64,000 nucleotides of DNA from Lysobacteraceae bacterium NML93-0399 (GCA_002307375.1 NTJI01000004.1:217940-281939); one strand, 5' to 3'. Shown: positions 39,377 through 50,285, counted from the first letter of the stretch. Notes: generated from the letters alone by a model not told the origin. Numbers and translations: made by a program.

Positions 39377-40006
39377 GTGCGCGTACTGATCGTCGACGAC
39401 CACACCCTCGTACGTGCGGGCCTGGCCCGTCTGCTGCAGGGATTCGGCGGGGTCGACGTCTGCGCCGAGGCCAGCCGCGCGGAAGAAGCGCTCGAACTGG
39501 CGCTCATCCACCGCCCGGACGTGGTGCTGATGGATCTCTCCCTGCCCGGCCGCAGCGGCATCGACGCGATGGAAGCCATCCGCGCCGAACAGCCCGCAGC
39601 GCGGGTGCTGATCATGTCGATGCACGACGACGCCCAGCACGTGCGCAGCGCACTGGAGCGCGGCGCGGCCGGATTCGTGGTCAAGGACGCCGCGCCGCTG
39701 GAACTCGAGCTGGCCCTGCGCACCGCCATGGCCGGGGACACCTTCCTCAGCCCGCGGCTGTCCTCGCGGATGATGGCGCCGCTGCTGGGCCGCACGAAGA
39801 CGACCGGGGTCGATGCCCTGTCGAACCGGCAGCGGCAGATTCTGGACATGATCGGCGGCGGGCTGAGCAGCAAGGAAATCGCGGCCGATCTGGGCATCAG
39901 CGTCAAGACCGTCGAAACCCACCGCGCCCGCATGATGGAAGCGCTGGGCTGCCGGCGGGCGAACGAGCTGGTTCTGCTGGCCGCGCGCCGCAACCGCGGC
40001 GACTGA
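39377..40006 (+). CDS. NarL/FixJ-family response regulator
   Basis: 209 residues from a GTG preceded by AAGGAG. The receiver (1-120) has VDDH at 7-10 and phosphoacceptor Asp53 (VVLMDLSLPG); the C-terminal LuxR-type HTH reads LSNRQRQILDMIGGGLSSKE and ISVKTVETHRARMMEALGCR. No cognate kinase is adjacent; the HisKA_3 kinase at 17391 is the only NarX-type kinase in the window and could be its partner. It sits between the PilZ gene and rpoN, inside the flagellar regulatory block. Confidence 0.92.
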   Translation: MRVLIVDDHTLVRAGLARLLQGFGGVDVCAEASRAEEALELALIHRPDVVLMDLSLPGRSGIDAMEAIRAEQPAARVLIMSMHDDAQHVRSALERGAAGFVVKDAAPLELELALRTAMAGDTFLSPRLSSRMMAPLLGRTKTTGVDALSNRQRQILDMIGGGLSSKEIAADLGISVKTVETHRARMMEALGCRRANELVLLAARRNRGD

Positions 40007-40201
40007 GGGCTGCGCCCTGTCGGGGCGGATGACCGACGGAATTCCGGCACGCAGATGATGGAGGCGATGTCAGGGAAACCCCGACACGCGTCAGGCCTAC
40101 CCCGCACCCGGTCGGAATCACCCCGATAGCGGATCCGTCGCGACGGCTTCACGATTCTTTCACGGGCGCAGGACAGCGCCGCGACGGAAATCGGACACGT
40201 C

Positions 40202-41605
40202 ATGAAAGCGACCGCCACCACCTCGATGCAGCTCGGCCAGGGCCTGCAGATGACGCCGCAGCTGCTGCAGTCGATTCGCCTGCTGCAGCTCGACGGCCTG
40301 CAGCTGGAGCTGGAAGTGCGCCGCGTGCTCGAGCAGAACCCGCTGCTCGAAGTCGACGAGGACGCTACTGCAAATCCGGTGCCGGAACGCGTCGACGCCG
40401 CCACCGAAGTGGCCGCCTTCGACGAGCTGCCCGAGTCCTCGATGTGGGACGTGCGCGGCGCCAGCTGGAGCGGCGACGACGAGGACGGTCTGCAACGTAT
40501 CGCCGATGGCGAGTCGAGCGATCCGCACCTGCGCATCCTCGCCCGCCTGGCGCACGAACTCGATGCCGATGCGCTGGCCATGGCCGCGTTCTGGCTCGAA
40601 CACTGCGACGACGCCGGCTATCTGGCCGCCCCTCTCACCGCGCTGCTCGAACTGGGCGCCGCGCAGCTGGGTTGCAACGCCGCTGCGCTGGAGGCCGTGC
40701 GTCAGAGGCTGCTGGCCGGCGACCCCGCGGGCGTGGCCGCGGCCGACCTGCGCGAATGCCTGCGCGCGCAGCTCGATGCCTTGCCCGGCCGCGTGCCGGC
40801 GCGCGCGCTCGCGCGGCGTCTGGTCGATTCGGCGCTCGATCTGCTGGCCGGCCAGGACATCGTCGCCCTCGCCCGGCATCTGCAGCGCGACGAGGCCGAC
40901 GTGCACGAAGCCGTCCGCCTGGTGCTGTCGCTCGATCCGCGCCCGGCCCAGGCCGGTGCGCCGGCCGAAGTCGCCGCCGTCGTGCCCGATGTCGTCGTCT
41001 GGCACGCCGATGCCGGCTGGCGCGTGGCCCTCAACCCCGCGGCCGCACCGCGCGTTTCGCTCAATCCCGCGTACGAGCGCGCCGTCAGCGACGGCAACGC
41101 AGGCGGCCCGATGCGCGAGATGCTGCAGGAAGCGCGCTGGTTCACGCGTGGCCTGTCGATGCGTTACGACACCCTGCTGCGCACCGCGCGCGTGATCGTC
41201 GAGCGTCAGGCCGGGTTCCTCGAACATGGCGAGGAGGCCATCGTGCCGCTGACGCTCAAGGACGTCGCCGACGCGATCGGCATGCACGAATCGACCGTCT
41301 CGCGCATCAGCACCGGCAAGTTCCTGCAGACGCCGCGCGGCACGATCGAGATGAAGCGTTTCTTCGCCGTGCGGCTCGACGGCGCCAGCGTGTCGGGCGC
41401 CGCGGTCAAGGCGATGGTCCGGCGGCTCATCGATGCCGAACCGGCGCAGAAGCCGCTCGCCGACGAGGCGATCGCCGCACTTCTGGCGCGCCAGGGCGTG
41501 CACATCGCCCGCCGCACCGTAGCCAAGTACCGCGAACAGCTCGACATCGCCCCGGCGCGCACCCGCCGTCGAGCCCGCCCCACCCTGCTCGCCCGTGCGG
41601 GCTGA
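40202..41605 (+). CDS. rpoN: RNA polymerase sigma-54 factor RpoN
   Basis: 467 residues. The activator-interacting region I (SMQLGQGLQMTPQLLQSIRL and LLQLDGLQLELEVRRVLEQN) is followed by an acidic region II, the core-binding domain, an HTH (TLKDVADAIGMHESTVSRIS) and the RpoN box (ARRTVAKYREQ). It reads the -24/-12 promoters found before flgB, flgG, fliE, fliL and fliB-type operons here (flhB). Next to fleQ it is probably the flagella-associated RpoN copy; Xanthomonas species carry two. A gap of 195 bases precedes it. Confidence 0.96.
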   Translation: MKATATTSMQLGQGLQMTPQLLQSIRLLQLDGLQLELEVRRVLEQNPLLEVDEDATANPVPERVDAATEVAAFDELPESSMWDVRGASWSGDDEDGLQRIADGESSDPHLRILARLAHELDADALAMAAFWLEHCDDAGYLAAPLTALLELGAAQLGCNAAALEAVRQRLLAGDPAGVAAADLRECLRAQLDALPGRVPARALARRLVDSALDLLAGQDIVALARHLQRDEADVHEAVRLVLSLDPRPAQAGAPAEVAAVVPDVVVWHADAGWRVALNPAAAPRVSLNPAYERAVSDGNAGGPMREMLQEARWFTRGLSMRYDTLLRTARVIVERQAGFLEHGEEAIVPLTLKDVADAIGMHESTVSRISTGKFLQTPRGTIEMKRFFAVRLDGASVSGAAVKAMVRRLIDAEPAQKPLADEAIAALLARQGVHIARRTVAKYREQLDIAPARTRRRARPTLLARAG

Positions 41606-41615
41606 GGACATCGCA

Positions 41616-42010
41616 ATGCAGACCCCCATCCAGGTGCTCCTGGTCGACGACCACGAGGGCTTCATCAACGCCGCCCAGCGCCATTTCCGCAAGCTCGACT
41701 GGCTCAAGGTCGTCGGCACCGCCGGCAATGGTCTGGAGGCGATCGCCCAGTCCGAGGCGCTGCGCCCGGACGTGGTGCTGATGGATCTGGCGATGCCGGA
41801 GATGGGCGGCCTGCAGGCCACCCGCCTGATCAAGGCCCAGGACGCGCCGCCCTACATCGTCATCGCCAGCCATTTCGACGATGCCGAACACCGCGAACAC
41901 GCGATGCGTGCGGGCGCGGACAACTTCGTCAGCAAGCTGTCCTACATCCAGGACGTCATGCAGATCCTCGAATCGCTGCGCGCGCAGACCCTGCGCGCTG
42001 GAGACGTGTC

Positions 42011-42014
<4 letters not shown>
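41616..42014 (+). CDS. Single-domain response regulator between rpoN and fleQ
   Basis: 132 residues, a receiver with no output domain. The acidic pair is in [10 protein letters not shown], phosphoacceptor Asp57 in [13 protein letters not shown], and the switch Lys is in NFVSKLSYI. The ATG at 41616 has a GAGGA site; a GTG seven codons earlier inside rpoN is less likely. Its stop overlaps the fleQ GTG, so the two are coupled. It may relay phosphate or modulate FleQ, whose own N-terminal domain lacks a phosphoacceptor motif. Function unproven. Confidence 0.9.
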
Positions 42015-43462
<1,448 letters not shown>

Positions 43463-43463
43463 C

Positions 43464-43536
43464 CTGTAGGAGCGCGCTTGCGCGCGAAACGGCTTTGCCG
43501 GGAACGCTCTATCGCGCGCAAGCGCGCTCCTACAGG
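43464..43536 (+). repeat. REP palindrome pair after fleQ
   Basis: Two inverted copies of a ~25-base palindromic unit (CTGTAGGAGCGCGCTTGCGC and its reverse complement) flank a short spacer, so the whole can fold into one long hairpin. It fills most of the fleQ-fliE gap and may act as a transcription block or RNA stabiliser. Same family as the 55054 array. Confidence 0.9.
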
Positions 43537-43562
43537 GATGTGTGGCCCGGCGGCCGCGGTTT

Positions 43563-43578
43563 CGGCACGCGACTTGCA
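43563..43578 (+). promoter_or_regulatory. Sigma-54 promoter of the fliEFGHIJK operon
   Basis: CGGCAC (43563-43568), five bases, TTGCA (43574-43578), 34 bases before the fliE ATG. The first base of the -24 element is C instead of T. Confidence 0.88.
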
Positions 43579-43612
43579 TCGTTGAAGTGCTTCTTCGTCC
43601 ACGGCGATCCGC

Positions 43613-44002
43613 ATGAGCCACTCCGTCAACTCGATCCTGTCGCAGATCCGCAGCTACCAGGGCCAGGTCAGCCAGGCCAAGCCGATGGCCGCGGCCGATG
43701 TCGGCCGCAGCGATGCAATCGCCGTCCAGGGCGGCATCGGCGGGCTGCAGGGTGTGGGCGGCGTGGCCGGGGCGCAGGCACCGAGCTTCGGCGCGACGCT
43801 GCGCAACGCCATCGAAGGCGTGAACAGCACGCAGCAGCGCTCGGGCGAGCTGGTCAAGGCCTTCGAACTGGGCGAGCCCGGCGCGGATCTGGCCAAGGTC
43901 ATGGTCGCCGCCCAGCAGTCGCAGGTCGCGTTCCGGGCCACGGTGGAAGTACGCAATCGACTGGTACAGGCGTACCAGGACGTCATGAACATGCCGCTGT
44001 GA
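43613..44002 (+). CDS. fliE: Flagellar hook-basal body complex protein FliE
   Basis: 129 residues, links the MS ring to the rod. The C-terminal segment (DLAKVMVAAQQSQVAFRATV, EVRNRLVQAYQDVMNMPL) is the FliE signature. The first gene after the sigma-54 promoter; fliF follows by 29 bases. Confidence 0.95.
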   Translation: MSHSVNSILSQIRSYQGQVSQAKPMAAADVGRSDAIAVQGGIGGLQGVGGVAGAQAPSFGATLRNAIEGVNSTQQRSGELVKAFELGEPGADLAKVMVAAQQSQVAFRATVEVRNRLVQAYQDVMNMPL

Positions 44003-44031
44003 TGCGGCCCGCACAGGACTGACCCAGCATC

Positions 44032-45726
44032 ATGGCGATCACCTTGTCCAAGGACGCACTCAACGCCGACGCGGCCAGCCGCAAGGCGGTCGACGTGCTC
44101 GACCGGCTCGAGAAGATGCAGCTGGCCGGGCGCCTGGCCAAGATGCTGCTGCTCGCCGCGGCGGTCGCGGTGGGCCTGATGGTGTTTTTCTGGGCGCAGA
44201 AGCCCAACTTCGTGCCGCTCTACGCCGGGCTCGACGCCAAGGCGACGGCCGAGGCCACCGATCTGCTGCGTGCGGCGCAGATTCCCTTCGAGATCGATCG
44301 CAGCAGCGGTGCGATCGCCGTGCCCGAGGCCAACGTCCACGACGCGCGGCTCAAGCTCGCCGGTTCGGGCCTGGGCGAATCGGGCCGCATCGGCTTCGAG
44401 CTGATGGAGCGTGATCCGGGCTTTGGCGTGAGCCAGTTCGTCGAGAACGCCCGCTACCAGCACGCGCTGGAAACCGAGCTGGTGCGCACGATCACCGCGC
44501 TGCGTCCGGTGCGCGATGCGCGCGTGCACCTGGCCATTCCCAAGCCCTCGGCTTTCACCCGCCAGCGCGAGGCGGCCAGTGCCTCGGTCGTGCTCGACCT
44601 GCGCGGCGGCTCCACGCTCGAGCGCGGCCAGGTCGATGCGATCGTGCATCTGGTCGCCTCCAGCATTCCCGACCTGGCGCCCGACCGGGTCACCGTCGTC
44701 GACCAGAACGGCCGGTTGCTCAGCAACGATGCCCAGGACCCGGCCGCGGCGCTGAGCGCGATCCAGTTCGAGCAGGTGCGTCGCCAGGAAACCTCGTTCA
44801 ACCAGCGCATCCGCGAACTGCTCGAACCGATGGCCGGCGCCGGCCGGGTCAATGCCGAAGTCACCGTCGACATGGATTTCTCGGTCAGCGAGGAAGCGCG
44901 CGAGCTCTACAACGCCGAGCCGCCGAAGCTGCGCAGCGAACAGGTCAACGAAACCGCATCCCAGAGCGCGGGCCCGCAGGGCATTCCCGGCGCGACCAGC
45001 AACCTGCCCGACACGGCCGTCAATCCGGCGCCGGTCGATGCCGACGTGGCGGCCGCGGCGACGGCCGCCGGCGATTCCTCGCGCAGTGCGACGCGCAACT
45101 ACGAGCTCGATCGCACGCTCAGCCATACCCGTCAGCCGCCGGGCCGCATCCGCCGCGTCAGCGCCGCGGTGCTGGTCGACCACGTGCCGCGCGCCGGCAC
45201 CGACGGCGCGACTTCGATGCAGCCGCTGACCGCCGCCGAACTGCAGCGCGTCGAGGCGCTGGTGCGCCAGGCCGTCGGCTTCGACGAGGCGCGTGGCGAC
45301 ACGGTGTCGGTGATGAACGCACCGTTCGTGCGCGACGAAACGCCGGGCCTCGACGCCCCACCGTGGTGGCAGAACCCGATGCTGCGCGACATCGCGCGGC
45401 TCGCACTCGGCGCCCTGGTCGTGCTGGCCTTGCTGTTCGGTGTGGTGCGCCCAGCGGTGCGCCAGATCACCGGGCCGTCGAAGCCGCCGGCGCCCAAGAC
45501 GCCGGAGACGGCGGAAGTGACCCTGCTCGAGGATGGAGAGACGCCGGCACTGGCCGACGACACGGCGCACATCGCGGCACTCGACGACAGGCGCGCCGCG
45601 CCGATCGCGCTGCCGTCGGATGCCTACGAGGACCGCCTGCGCGCTGCGCGCGAGGCGGTGAAGACGGATTCCAAGCGCGTGGCGCAGGTGGTCAAGGGAT
45701 GGTTGGACGATGAAGCGGCCGCCTGA
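44032..45726 (+). CDS. fliF: Flagellar MS-ring protein FliF
   Basis: 564 residues. Two membrane helices (about 43-60 and 450-470) flank the periplasmic ring-building domains (FVPLYAGLDAKATAEATDLL, ARVHLAIPKPSAFTRQREAA). The C-terminal tail (EDRLRAAREAVKTDSKRVAQ, VVKGWL) binds FliG; the fliG ATG lies 17 bases before its stop, which supports coupled translation of the partner pair. Confidence 0.96.
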   Translation: MAITLSKDALNADAASRKAVDVLDRLEKMQLAGRLAKMLLLAAAVAVGLMVFFWAQKPNFVPLYAGLDAKATAEATDLLRAAQIPFEIDRSSGAIAVPEANVHDARLKLAGSGLGESGRIGFELMERDPGFGVSQFVENARYQHALETELVRTITALRPVRDARVHLAIPKPSAFTRQREAASASVVLDLRGGSTLERGQVDAIVHLVASSIPDLAPDRVTVVDQNGRLLSNDAQDPAAALSAIQFEQVRRQETSFNQRIRELLEPMAGAGRVNAEVTVDMDFSVSEEARELYNAEPPKLRSEQVNETASQSAGPQGIPGATSNLPDTAVNPAPVDADVAAAATAAGDSSRSATRNYELDRTLSHTRQPPGRIRRVSAAVLVDHVPRAGTDGATSMQPLTAAELQRVEALVRQAVGFDEARGDTVSVMNAPFVRDETPGLDAPPWWQNPMLRDIARLALGALVVLALLFGVVRPAVRQITGPSKPPAPKTPETAEVTLLEDGETPALADDTAHIAALDDRRAAPIALPSDAYEDRLRAAREAVKTDSKRVAQVVKGWLDDEAAA

Positions 45727-46726
45727 TCTCAACGGACTGACCGGCGTGCAGCGGGCAGCGGTGCTGCTGCTGTCGCTGGGCGAAGCCGATGCGGCCGAGG
45801 TGCTCAAGCACATGGACGCAAAAGAAGTGCAGAAGCTCGGCCTGGCGATGGCGACGATGGGCTCGGTGAGCCGCGAACAGGTCGTCGGCGTCATGGAGGA
45901 TTTCTCCGGCGCGCTCGACCGCCAGACCTCGCTCGGCGTGGGCGCCGACGATTACATCCGCGCGGTGCTGGTGCAGGCGCTGGGCGCCGACAAGGCCGGC
46001 GGCGTCATCGACCGTATCCTGCTGGGGCGCAACACCACCGGCCTGGACACGCTCAAGTGGATGGACCCGCGTTCGATCGCCGACCTGGTGCGCCACGAGC
46101 ATCCGCAGATCATCGCCATCGTGCTGTCGCACCTCGACGCCGACCAGGCCGCCGAAGCGCTGAAACTCTTGCCCGAGCGCACGCGCGCCGACGTGCTGCT
46201 GCGCATCGCCACGCTGGATGGCATTCCGCCCAATGCGCTCAACGAGCTCAACGAGATCATGGAACGCCAGTTCGCCGGCAACCAGAACCTCAAGTCCTCG
46301 GCCGTGGGCGGCATCAAGGTCGCGGCCAACATCCTCAATTTCATGGACAGCGGCGCCGACCAGAACCTGCTGGGTGCGATCCGCAGCGTGGACGCCGCGC
46401 TGTGTCAGCGCATCCAGGATCTGATGTTCGTGTTCGACGACCTCATCGAACTCGACGACCGCGAACTGCAGGCGGTGCTGCGCGAAGTGCCGGGCGAGCG
46501 CCTGGGCATCGCCCTGCGCGGCGCCGACCCCAAGGTGCGCGACAAGATCACCCGCAACATGTCTCAGCGCGCGGCCGAGATCCTGCTCGAGGACATGGAA
46601 GCGCGCGGCCCGGTGCGCCTGTCCGATGTCGAAGGTGCGCAGAAGGAAATCCTCACCCTCGTCCGTCGTCTTGCCGATGAGGGCACGATCGCGCTCGGCG
46701 GCGGTGGCGGCGAGGAACTGGTATGA
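45710..46726 (+). CDS. fliG: Flagellar motor switch protein FliG
   Basis: 338 residues, torque-generating rotor protein. The N-terminal FliF-binding domain (GVQRAAVLLLSLGEADAAEV), the middle FliM-binding domain with the EHPQIIA-type motif (HEHPQIIAIVLSHLD), and the C-terminal torque helix with the charged LREVPGERLGIALRGAD are present. It overlaps fliF at the start and fliH at the end. Confidence 0.97.
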   Translation: MKRPPDLNGLTGVQRAAVLLLSLGEADAAEVLKHMDAKEVQKLGLAMATMGSVSREQVVGVMEDFSGALDRQTSLGVGADDYIRAVLVQALGADKAGGVIDRILLGRNTTGLDTLKWMDPRSIADLVRHEHPQIIAIVLSHLDADQAAEALKLLPERTRADVLLRIATLDGIPPNALNELNEIMERQFAGNQNLKSSAVGGIKVAANILNFMDSGADQNLLGAIRSVDAALCQRIQDLMFVFDDLIELDDRELQAVLREVPGERLGIALRGADPKVRDKITRNMSQRAAEILLEDMEARGPVRLSDVEGAQKEILTLVRRLADEGTIALGGGGGEELV

Positions 46727-47337
46727 ACACCGCCGTCCGCTGGTATGCGCCGCCGCTGGAAGAACCGGCGCCCGAGCCGGTCGAAGAAGCGCCGGTCGAG
46801 CTGCCGCGTCCGCCGTCGCTGGAGGAGATCCAGCGCATCCGCGACGACGCCCAGCGCGAGGGGTTCGAAGAAGGCCTGGCCCAGGGCCGCGCCGACGGCC
46901 TGGCCCAGGCGCAGTCGGAGATGCGCCGCCTGAGCGCGCAGTTCGAAGGCATCCTCGACAACTTCTCGCGACCGCTCGCGCGACTGGAGAACGAAGTCGT
47001 CGCTGCACTGGGCGAACTGGCGGTGCGCATCGCGGGAAGTCTCGTCGGCCGCGCCTACCAGTCCGAGCCGGCCTTGCTGGCCGAACTTGTCGGCGAAGCG
47101 GTGGCGACGGTGGGCGGCGCTGCGCGCGAGGTCGAGGTGCGCCTGCATCCGGACGACATCGAAGCGCTGGACCCGCTGCTGAATCTCGACGCCTCCACGC
47201 GCCTGGTCGCCGACCATGCACTGACCCGCGGCGATCTGCGCGTGCACGCCGAGAGCGTGCGCATCGACGGCAGTCTCGAAGCCCGCCTGCGCGGTGCGCT
47301 TGACGCGGTCCTGCGGCGCGCCGGAGCGCGTGCATGA
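46723..47337 (+). CDS. fliH: Flagellar assembly protein FliH
   Basis: 204 residues, regulator of the export ATPase FliI. It has a Pro/Glu-rich N-terminus, the GxxxG-type repeats of FliH (EGFEEGLAQGRADGLAQAQS), and a C-terminal domain resembling ATP synthase subunit delta (VEVRLHPDDIEALDPLL). Start and stop overlap fliG and fliI. Confidence 0.93.
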   Translation: MNTAVRWYAPPLEEPAPEPVEEAPVELPRPPSLEEIQRIRDDAQREGFEEGLAQGRADGLAQAQSEMRRLSAQFEGILDNFSRPLARLENEVVAALGELAVRIAGSLVGRAYQSEPALLAELVGEAVATVGGAAREVEVRLHPDDIEALDPLLNLDASTRLVADHALTRGDLRVHAESVRIDGSLEARLRGALDAVLRRAGARA

Positions 47338-48743
47338 GCATCGCCGCAGAACGCCCCGACACCGCGTTGCCGATCACTTATCCGGCCGACTGGCTGGGCG
47401 CGCGCAACCTGCGCCTGGCCACGCGACTGGACGCGACCGGCCCCGACCCGGCCGCCGGCCGCGGCCTGATCCGCGAAGGCATCCTGCGCCGCGCGGTCGG
47501 GCTGACGCTCGAAGCGGTGGGCTGTGAAGCGCCGATGGGTGCGACCTGCAAGGTCGAGGTCGACGGCGGCTGGGTCGAGGCCGAAGTGGTCGGCTTCGCC
47601 GGCGACCGCACCTCGCTGATGCCCAGCGCCGAAACCCACGGCCTGCTGCCGAACGCACGCGTGGTGCCGGTGCAGCGGCGCGGCGGCGTGGAAGTGGGCG
47701 AAGGCCTGCTGGGACGCGTCATCGATTCGGACGGCGTGCCGCTGGACGGCAAGGGGCCGATCCGCGCCGAGGGCAGCGTCGGCATGGCCGGCGCTTCGAT
47801 CAATCCGCTGGCACGCGAACCGATCACCCAGCCGCTGGATGTGGGCGTGCGCGCGATCAACGCGCTGCTGCCGATCGGCCGCGGCCAACGCGTGGGCCTG
47901 TTCGCAGGCTCGGGCGTCGGCAAGTCGACACTCCTGGGCATGATGACCCGCTTCACCTCGGCCGACGTCATCGTCGTCGGCCTGATCGGCGAGCGCGGAC
48001 GCGAAGTGCGCGATTTCGTCGAGAGCACGCTGGGCGAGGAAGGCCTGCGCCGCGCGGTGGTCGTCGCCGCGCCGGCCGACCGGCCGCCGCTGGCGCGCCT
48101 GCACGGTGCCTATCGCGCGACCGCGATTGCCGAGTGGTTCCGCGACCAGGGTCTGAACGTGCTGCTGCTGATGGATTCGCTGACGCGCTTTGCCCAGGCG
48201 CAGCGCGAGATCGGCCTGTCGGTGGGCGAACCGCCGACCACGCGCGGCTATCCGCCATCCGTGTTCGCCAAGCTCCCCGCTCTGGTCGAGCGGGCCGGCA
48301 ATGGCGCCAAGGGCCGCGGTTCGATCACCGCCTTCTACACCGTGCTGACCGAAGGCGACGATCCGCAGGATCCGATCGCCGATGCCGCACGCGCCATTCT
48401 CGATGGCCACATCCTGCTCTCGCGCCGGATTGCCGACGCGGGGCTGTACCCGGCGATCGACGTCGAGTCGTCGGTCAGCCGCGTGGTCACCGAAATCGCC
48501 GACGCCGACTGGCGCACGCGTATCCGCGCGCTCAAGCGCCTGGTGTCGGCCTACACCGCCAACCGCGACCTGATCGCCATCGGCGCCTACCAGCGCGGTG
48601 GCGATCCGGCCGTGGACGAAGCCCTGGCGCGCTGGCCGGAAATCGTCGAATTCCTGGGCCAGGACATCGCCCACGCCGCCGACCTGCAACACAGCCGCGA
48701 GGCGCTCGAGCGCCTGCTGCATTCCGAGGAGCCCTCTGCGTGA
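47334..48743 (+). CDS. fliI: Flagellum-specific ATP synthase FliI
   Basis: 469 residues, the export ATPase. The Walker A is FAGSGVGKSTLL near residue 191, Walker B is VLLLMDSLTRFAQAQREIGL, and the type III ATPase signature GEPPTTRGYPPSVFAKLP is intact. It energises loading of export substrates with FliH and FliJ. Overlaps both neighbours by four bases. Confidence 0.97.
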   Translation: MSIAAERPDTALPITYPADWLGARNLRLATRLDATGPDPAAGRGLIREGILRRAVGLTLEAVGCEAPMGATCKVEVDGGWVEAEVVGFAGDRTSLMPSAETHGLLPNARVVPVQRRGGVEVGEGLLGRVIDSDGVPLDGKGPIRAEGSVGMAGASINPLAREPITQPLDVGVRAINALLPIGRGQRVGLFAGSGVGKSTLLGMMTRFTSADVIVVGLIGERGREVRDFVESTLGEEGLRRAVVVAAPADRPPLARLHGAYRATAIAEWFRDQGLNVLLLMDSLTRFAQAQREIGLSVGEPPTTRGYPPSVFAKLPALVERAGNGAKGRGSITAFYTVLTEGDDPQDPIADAARAILDGHILLSRRIADAGLYPAIDVESSVSRVVTEIADADWRTRIRALKRLVSAYTANRDLIAIGAYQRGGDPAVDEALARWPEIVEFLGQDIAHAADLQHSREALERLLHSEEPSA

Positions 48744-49192
48744 AGCAATCCCGTCGCATCGATCCCCTGCTCCACCGCGCCCAGGAAAGCGAAGACGCCG
48801 CCGCGCGCGTGCTGGCCGAGCGCCAGAGCGTGCTGGCCCAGCACGAAGCGCAGCTGCGCGAGCTGCGCCGCTACGCCGACGAATACGGCCAGAGCCAGAT
48901 GGCCGCGACCAGCCCGGCGCAACTGGCCAACCGGCGCGCCTTCCTCGACCGCCTGCAGTCCGCGGTCGACCAGCAGTCGCGCACGGTCGACAACAGCCGC
49001 CAGACCGTCGAGATCGAACGCAGCCGGCTGCTGCTCGCCAGCCGCGACAAGCAGGTGCTCGAGCAGCTGGCCGCCAGCTACCGCGCCCAGGAACGCGTCG
49101 TCGACGAACGGCGCTCGCAGCGCGAACTCGACGACCTGGGCGCGCGCCGCGCCCGGCTCAACGCACTCGCCGCCGAGCAGGCGGACGCATGA
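48740..49192 (+). CDS. fliJ: Flagellar export protein FliJ
   Basis: 150 residues from a GTG (48740) that overlaps the fliI stop and follows GAGGA. It is a long two-helix coiled coil rich in Arg, Gln and Glu (ESEDAAARVLAERQSVLAQH and LEQLAASYRAQERVVDERRS), as expected for the stalk that connects FliI to the FlhA gate. Its stop overlaps the fliK ATG. Confidence 0.92.
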   Translation: MKQSRRIDPLLHRAQESEDAAARVLAERQSVLAQHEAQLRELRRYADEYGQSQMAATSPAQLANRRAFLDRLQSAVDQQSRTVDNSRQTVEIERSRLLLASRDKQVLEQLAASYRAQERVVDERRSQRELDDLGARRARLNALAAEQADA

Positions 49193-50175
49193 CGCCGGTC
49201 GCCACCACGTCGCTGCCCGGCGCCGTGCCGGGCGCCGGCTCCGCGTCGCGCGGCGCGGCGTCACAGGCCGGTCCGGGACAGGCGGTGTTCTCCCTGATGC
49301 TGGGCGACGCCCCTGCAGCCGCCGACACGACCCTGCTGCCGGGCGGTTCGCTGGCAGCTTCGATGGCCCTGTCCGACCTGGCCGACGAGGCCGAGGATCC
49401 GTTGGCGGTGGACGTCCAGCTGGCCGAAGGCGGCTGGCCGCCGGCAGGCCTGGCCGGCCTGCTCGGGCTGCCGGATGCGCCTGCCACAGTGACGGCGGGC
49501 AGCGCTGCCACGTCGAACATGCCCGGCGTGACCGCGGCCACCACACCGGCCGCCGGCGCACTCGCGCTCGCCGCCGAGACACTGCAGGCCGATGCCGCAC
49601 CGGTCGATCTCGACCTGCCGCTGCCCACCGCGGCGCTGCCGGACATGGACGCGACGCTCGATACCGAAGCACCGGCACCTCTCGCCTTCGCCCTGCCCGC
49701 GACCGCGGCCACCGCGCCCTTGCGCGAGTCCGTGCCGCTGCTGGCAGCGCCCCTGCCCACACCGGAGGTCGGCGCCGACGATTTCGAGGCGCGTTTCGGC
49801 GCGCAGCTCGAATGGATGGCCGAACAGAAGATCGGCCATGCCCGCATCCGCGTGACCCCGCACGATCTGGGACCGGTCGAAGTGCGTCTGCATCTGGACG
49901 GCGACCGTCTGCGCGCCGACTTCGTCAGTGCCCATGCCGAAACCCGGCAGGCGCTCGAACAGGGCCTGCCGCGCCTGCGCGACCTGCTGGGCGAGAGCGG
50001 TTTCCATCTCGCCCACGCCGGTGTCGGCAGTGGTCACGCGGGGGATCCGGCATCGCGTGACGGAGAACCGTCGCGCAGTGGCGGCCAGGCCGCCATCGCC
50101 GCGACCGACGAGGCATCCGCACCGGTCGCGACGACCGTCCGGGCACTGCGCGGGCTGCTCGACGCCTACGCCTGA
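49189..50175 (+). CDS. fliK: Flagellar hook-length control protein FliK
   Basis: 328 residues. The N-terminal two thirds are Ala/Pro/Thr-rich and disordered (the ruler), and the C-terminal FliK domain contains IRVTPHDLGPVEVRLHLDGD and ADFVSAHAETRQALEQGLPR, the specificity-switch region. Short compared with the ~400 of enterics. It ends the fliE operon; a sigma-54 promoter follows. Confidence 0.92.
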   Translation: MTPVATTSLPGAVPGAGSASRGAASQAGPGQAVFSLMLGDAPAAADTTLLPGGSLAASMALSDLADEAEDPLAVDVQLAEGGWPPAGLAGLLGLPDAPATVTAGSAATSNMPGVTAATTPAAGALALAAETLQADAAPVDLDLPLPTAALPDMDATLDTEAPAPLAFALPATAATAPLRESVPLLAAPLPTPEVGADDFEARFGAQLEWMAEQKIGHARIRVTPHDLGPVEVRLHLDGDRLRADFVSAHAETRQALEQGLPRLRDLLGESGFHLAHAGVGSGHAGDPASRDGEPSRSGGQAAIAATDEASAPVATTVRALRGLLDAYA

Positions 50176-50236
50176 GGCCGCGCGCGCCTCGCGCCGGGCA
50201 CGCCGGCGCGCATGTGACGGATTGACGGCGCCATCG

Positions 50237-50252
50237 CGGCACGCGGCTTGCA
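50237..50252 (+). promoter_or_regulatory. Sigma-54 promoter of the fliLMNOP operon
   Basis: CGGCAC (50237-50242), five bases, TTGCA (50248-50252), 33 bases before the fliL GTG. Confidence 0.88.
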
Positions 50253-50285
50253 TCAAGCCCGGCGGACCCACACAGGACCCATCAC

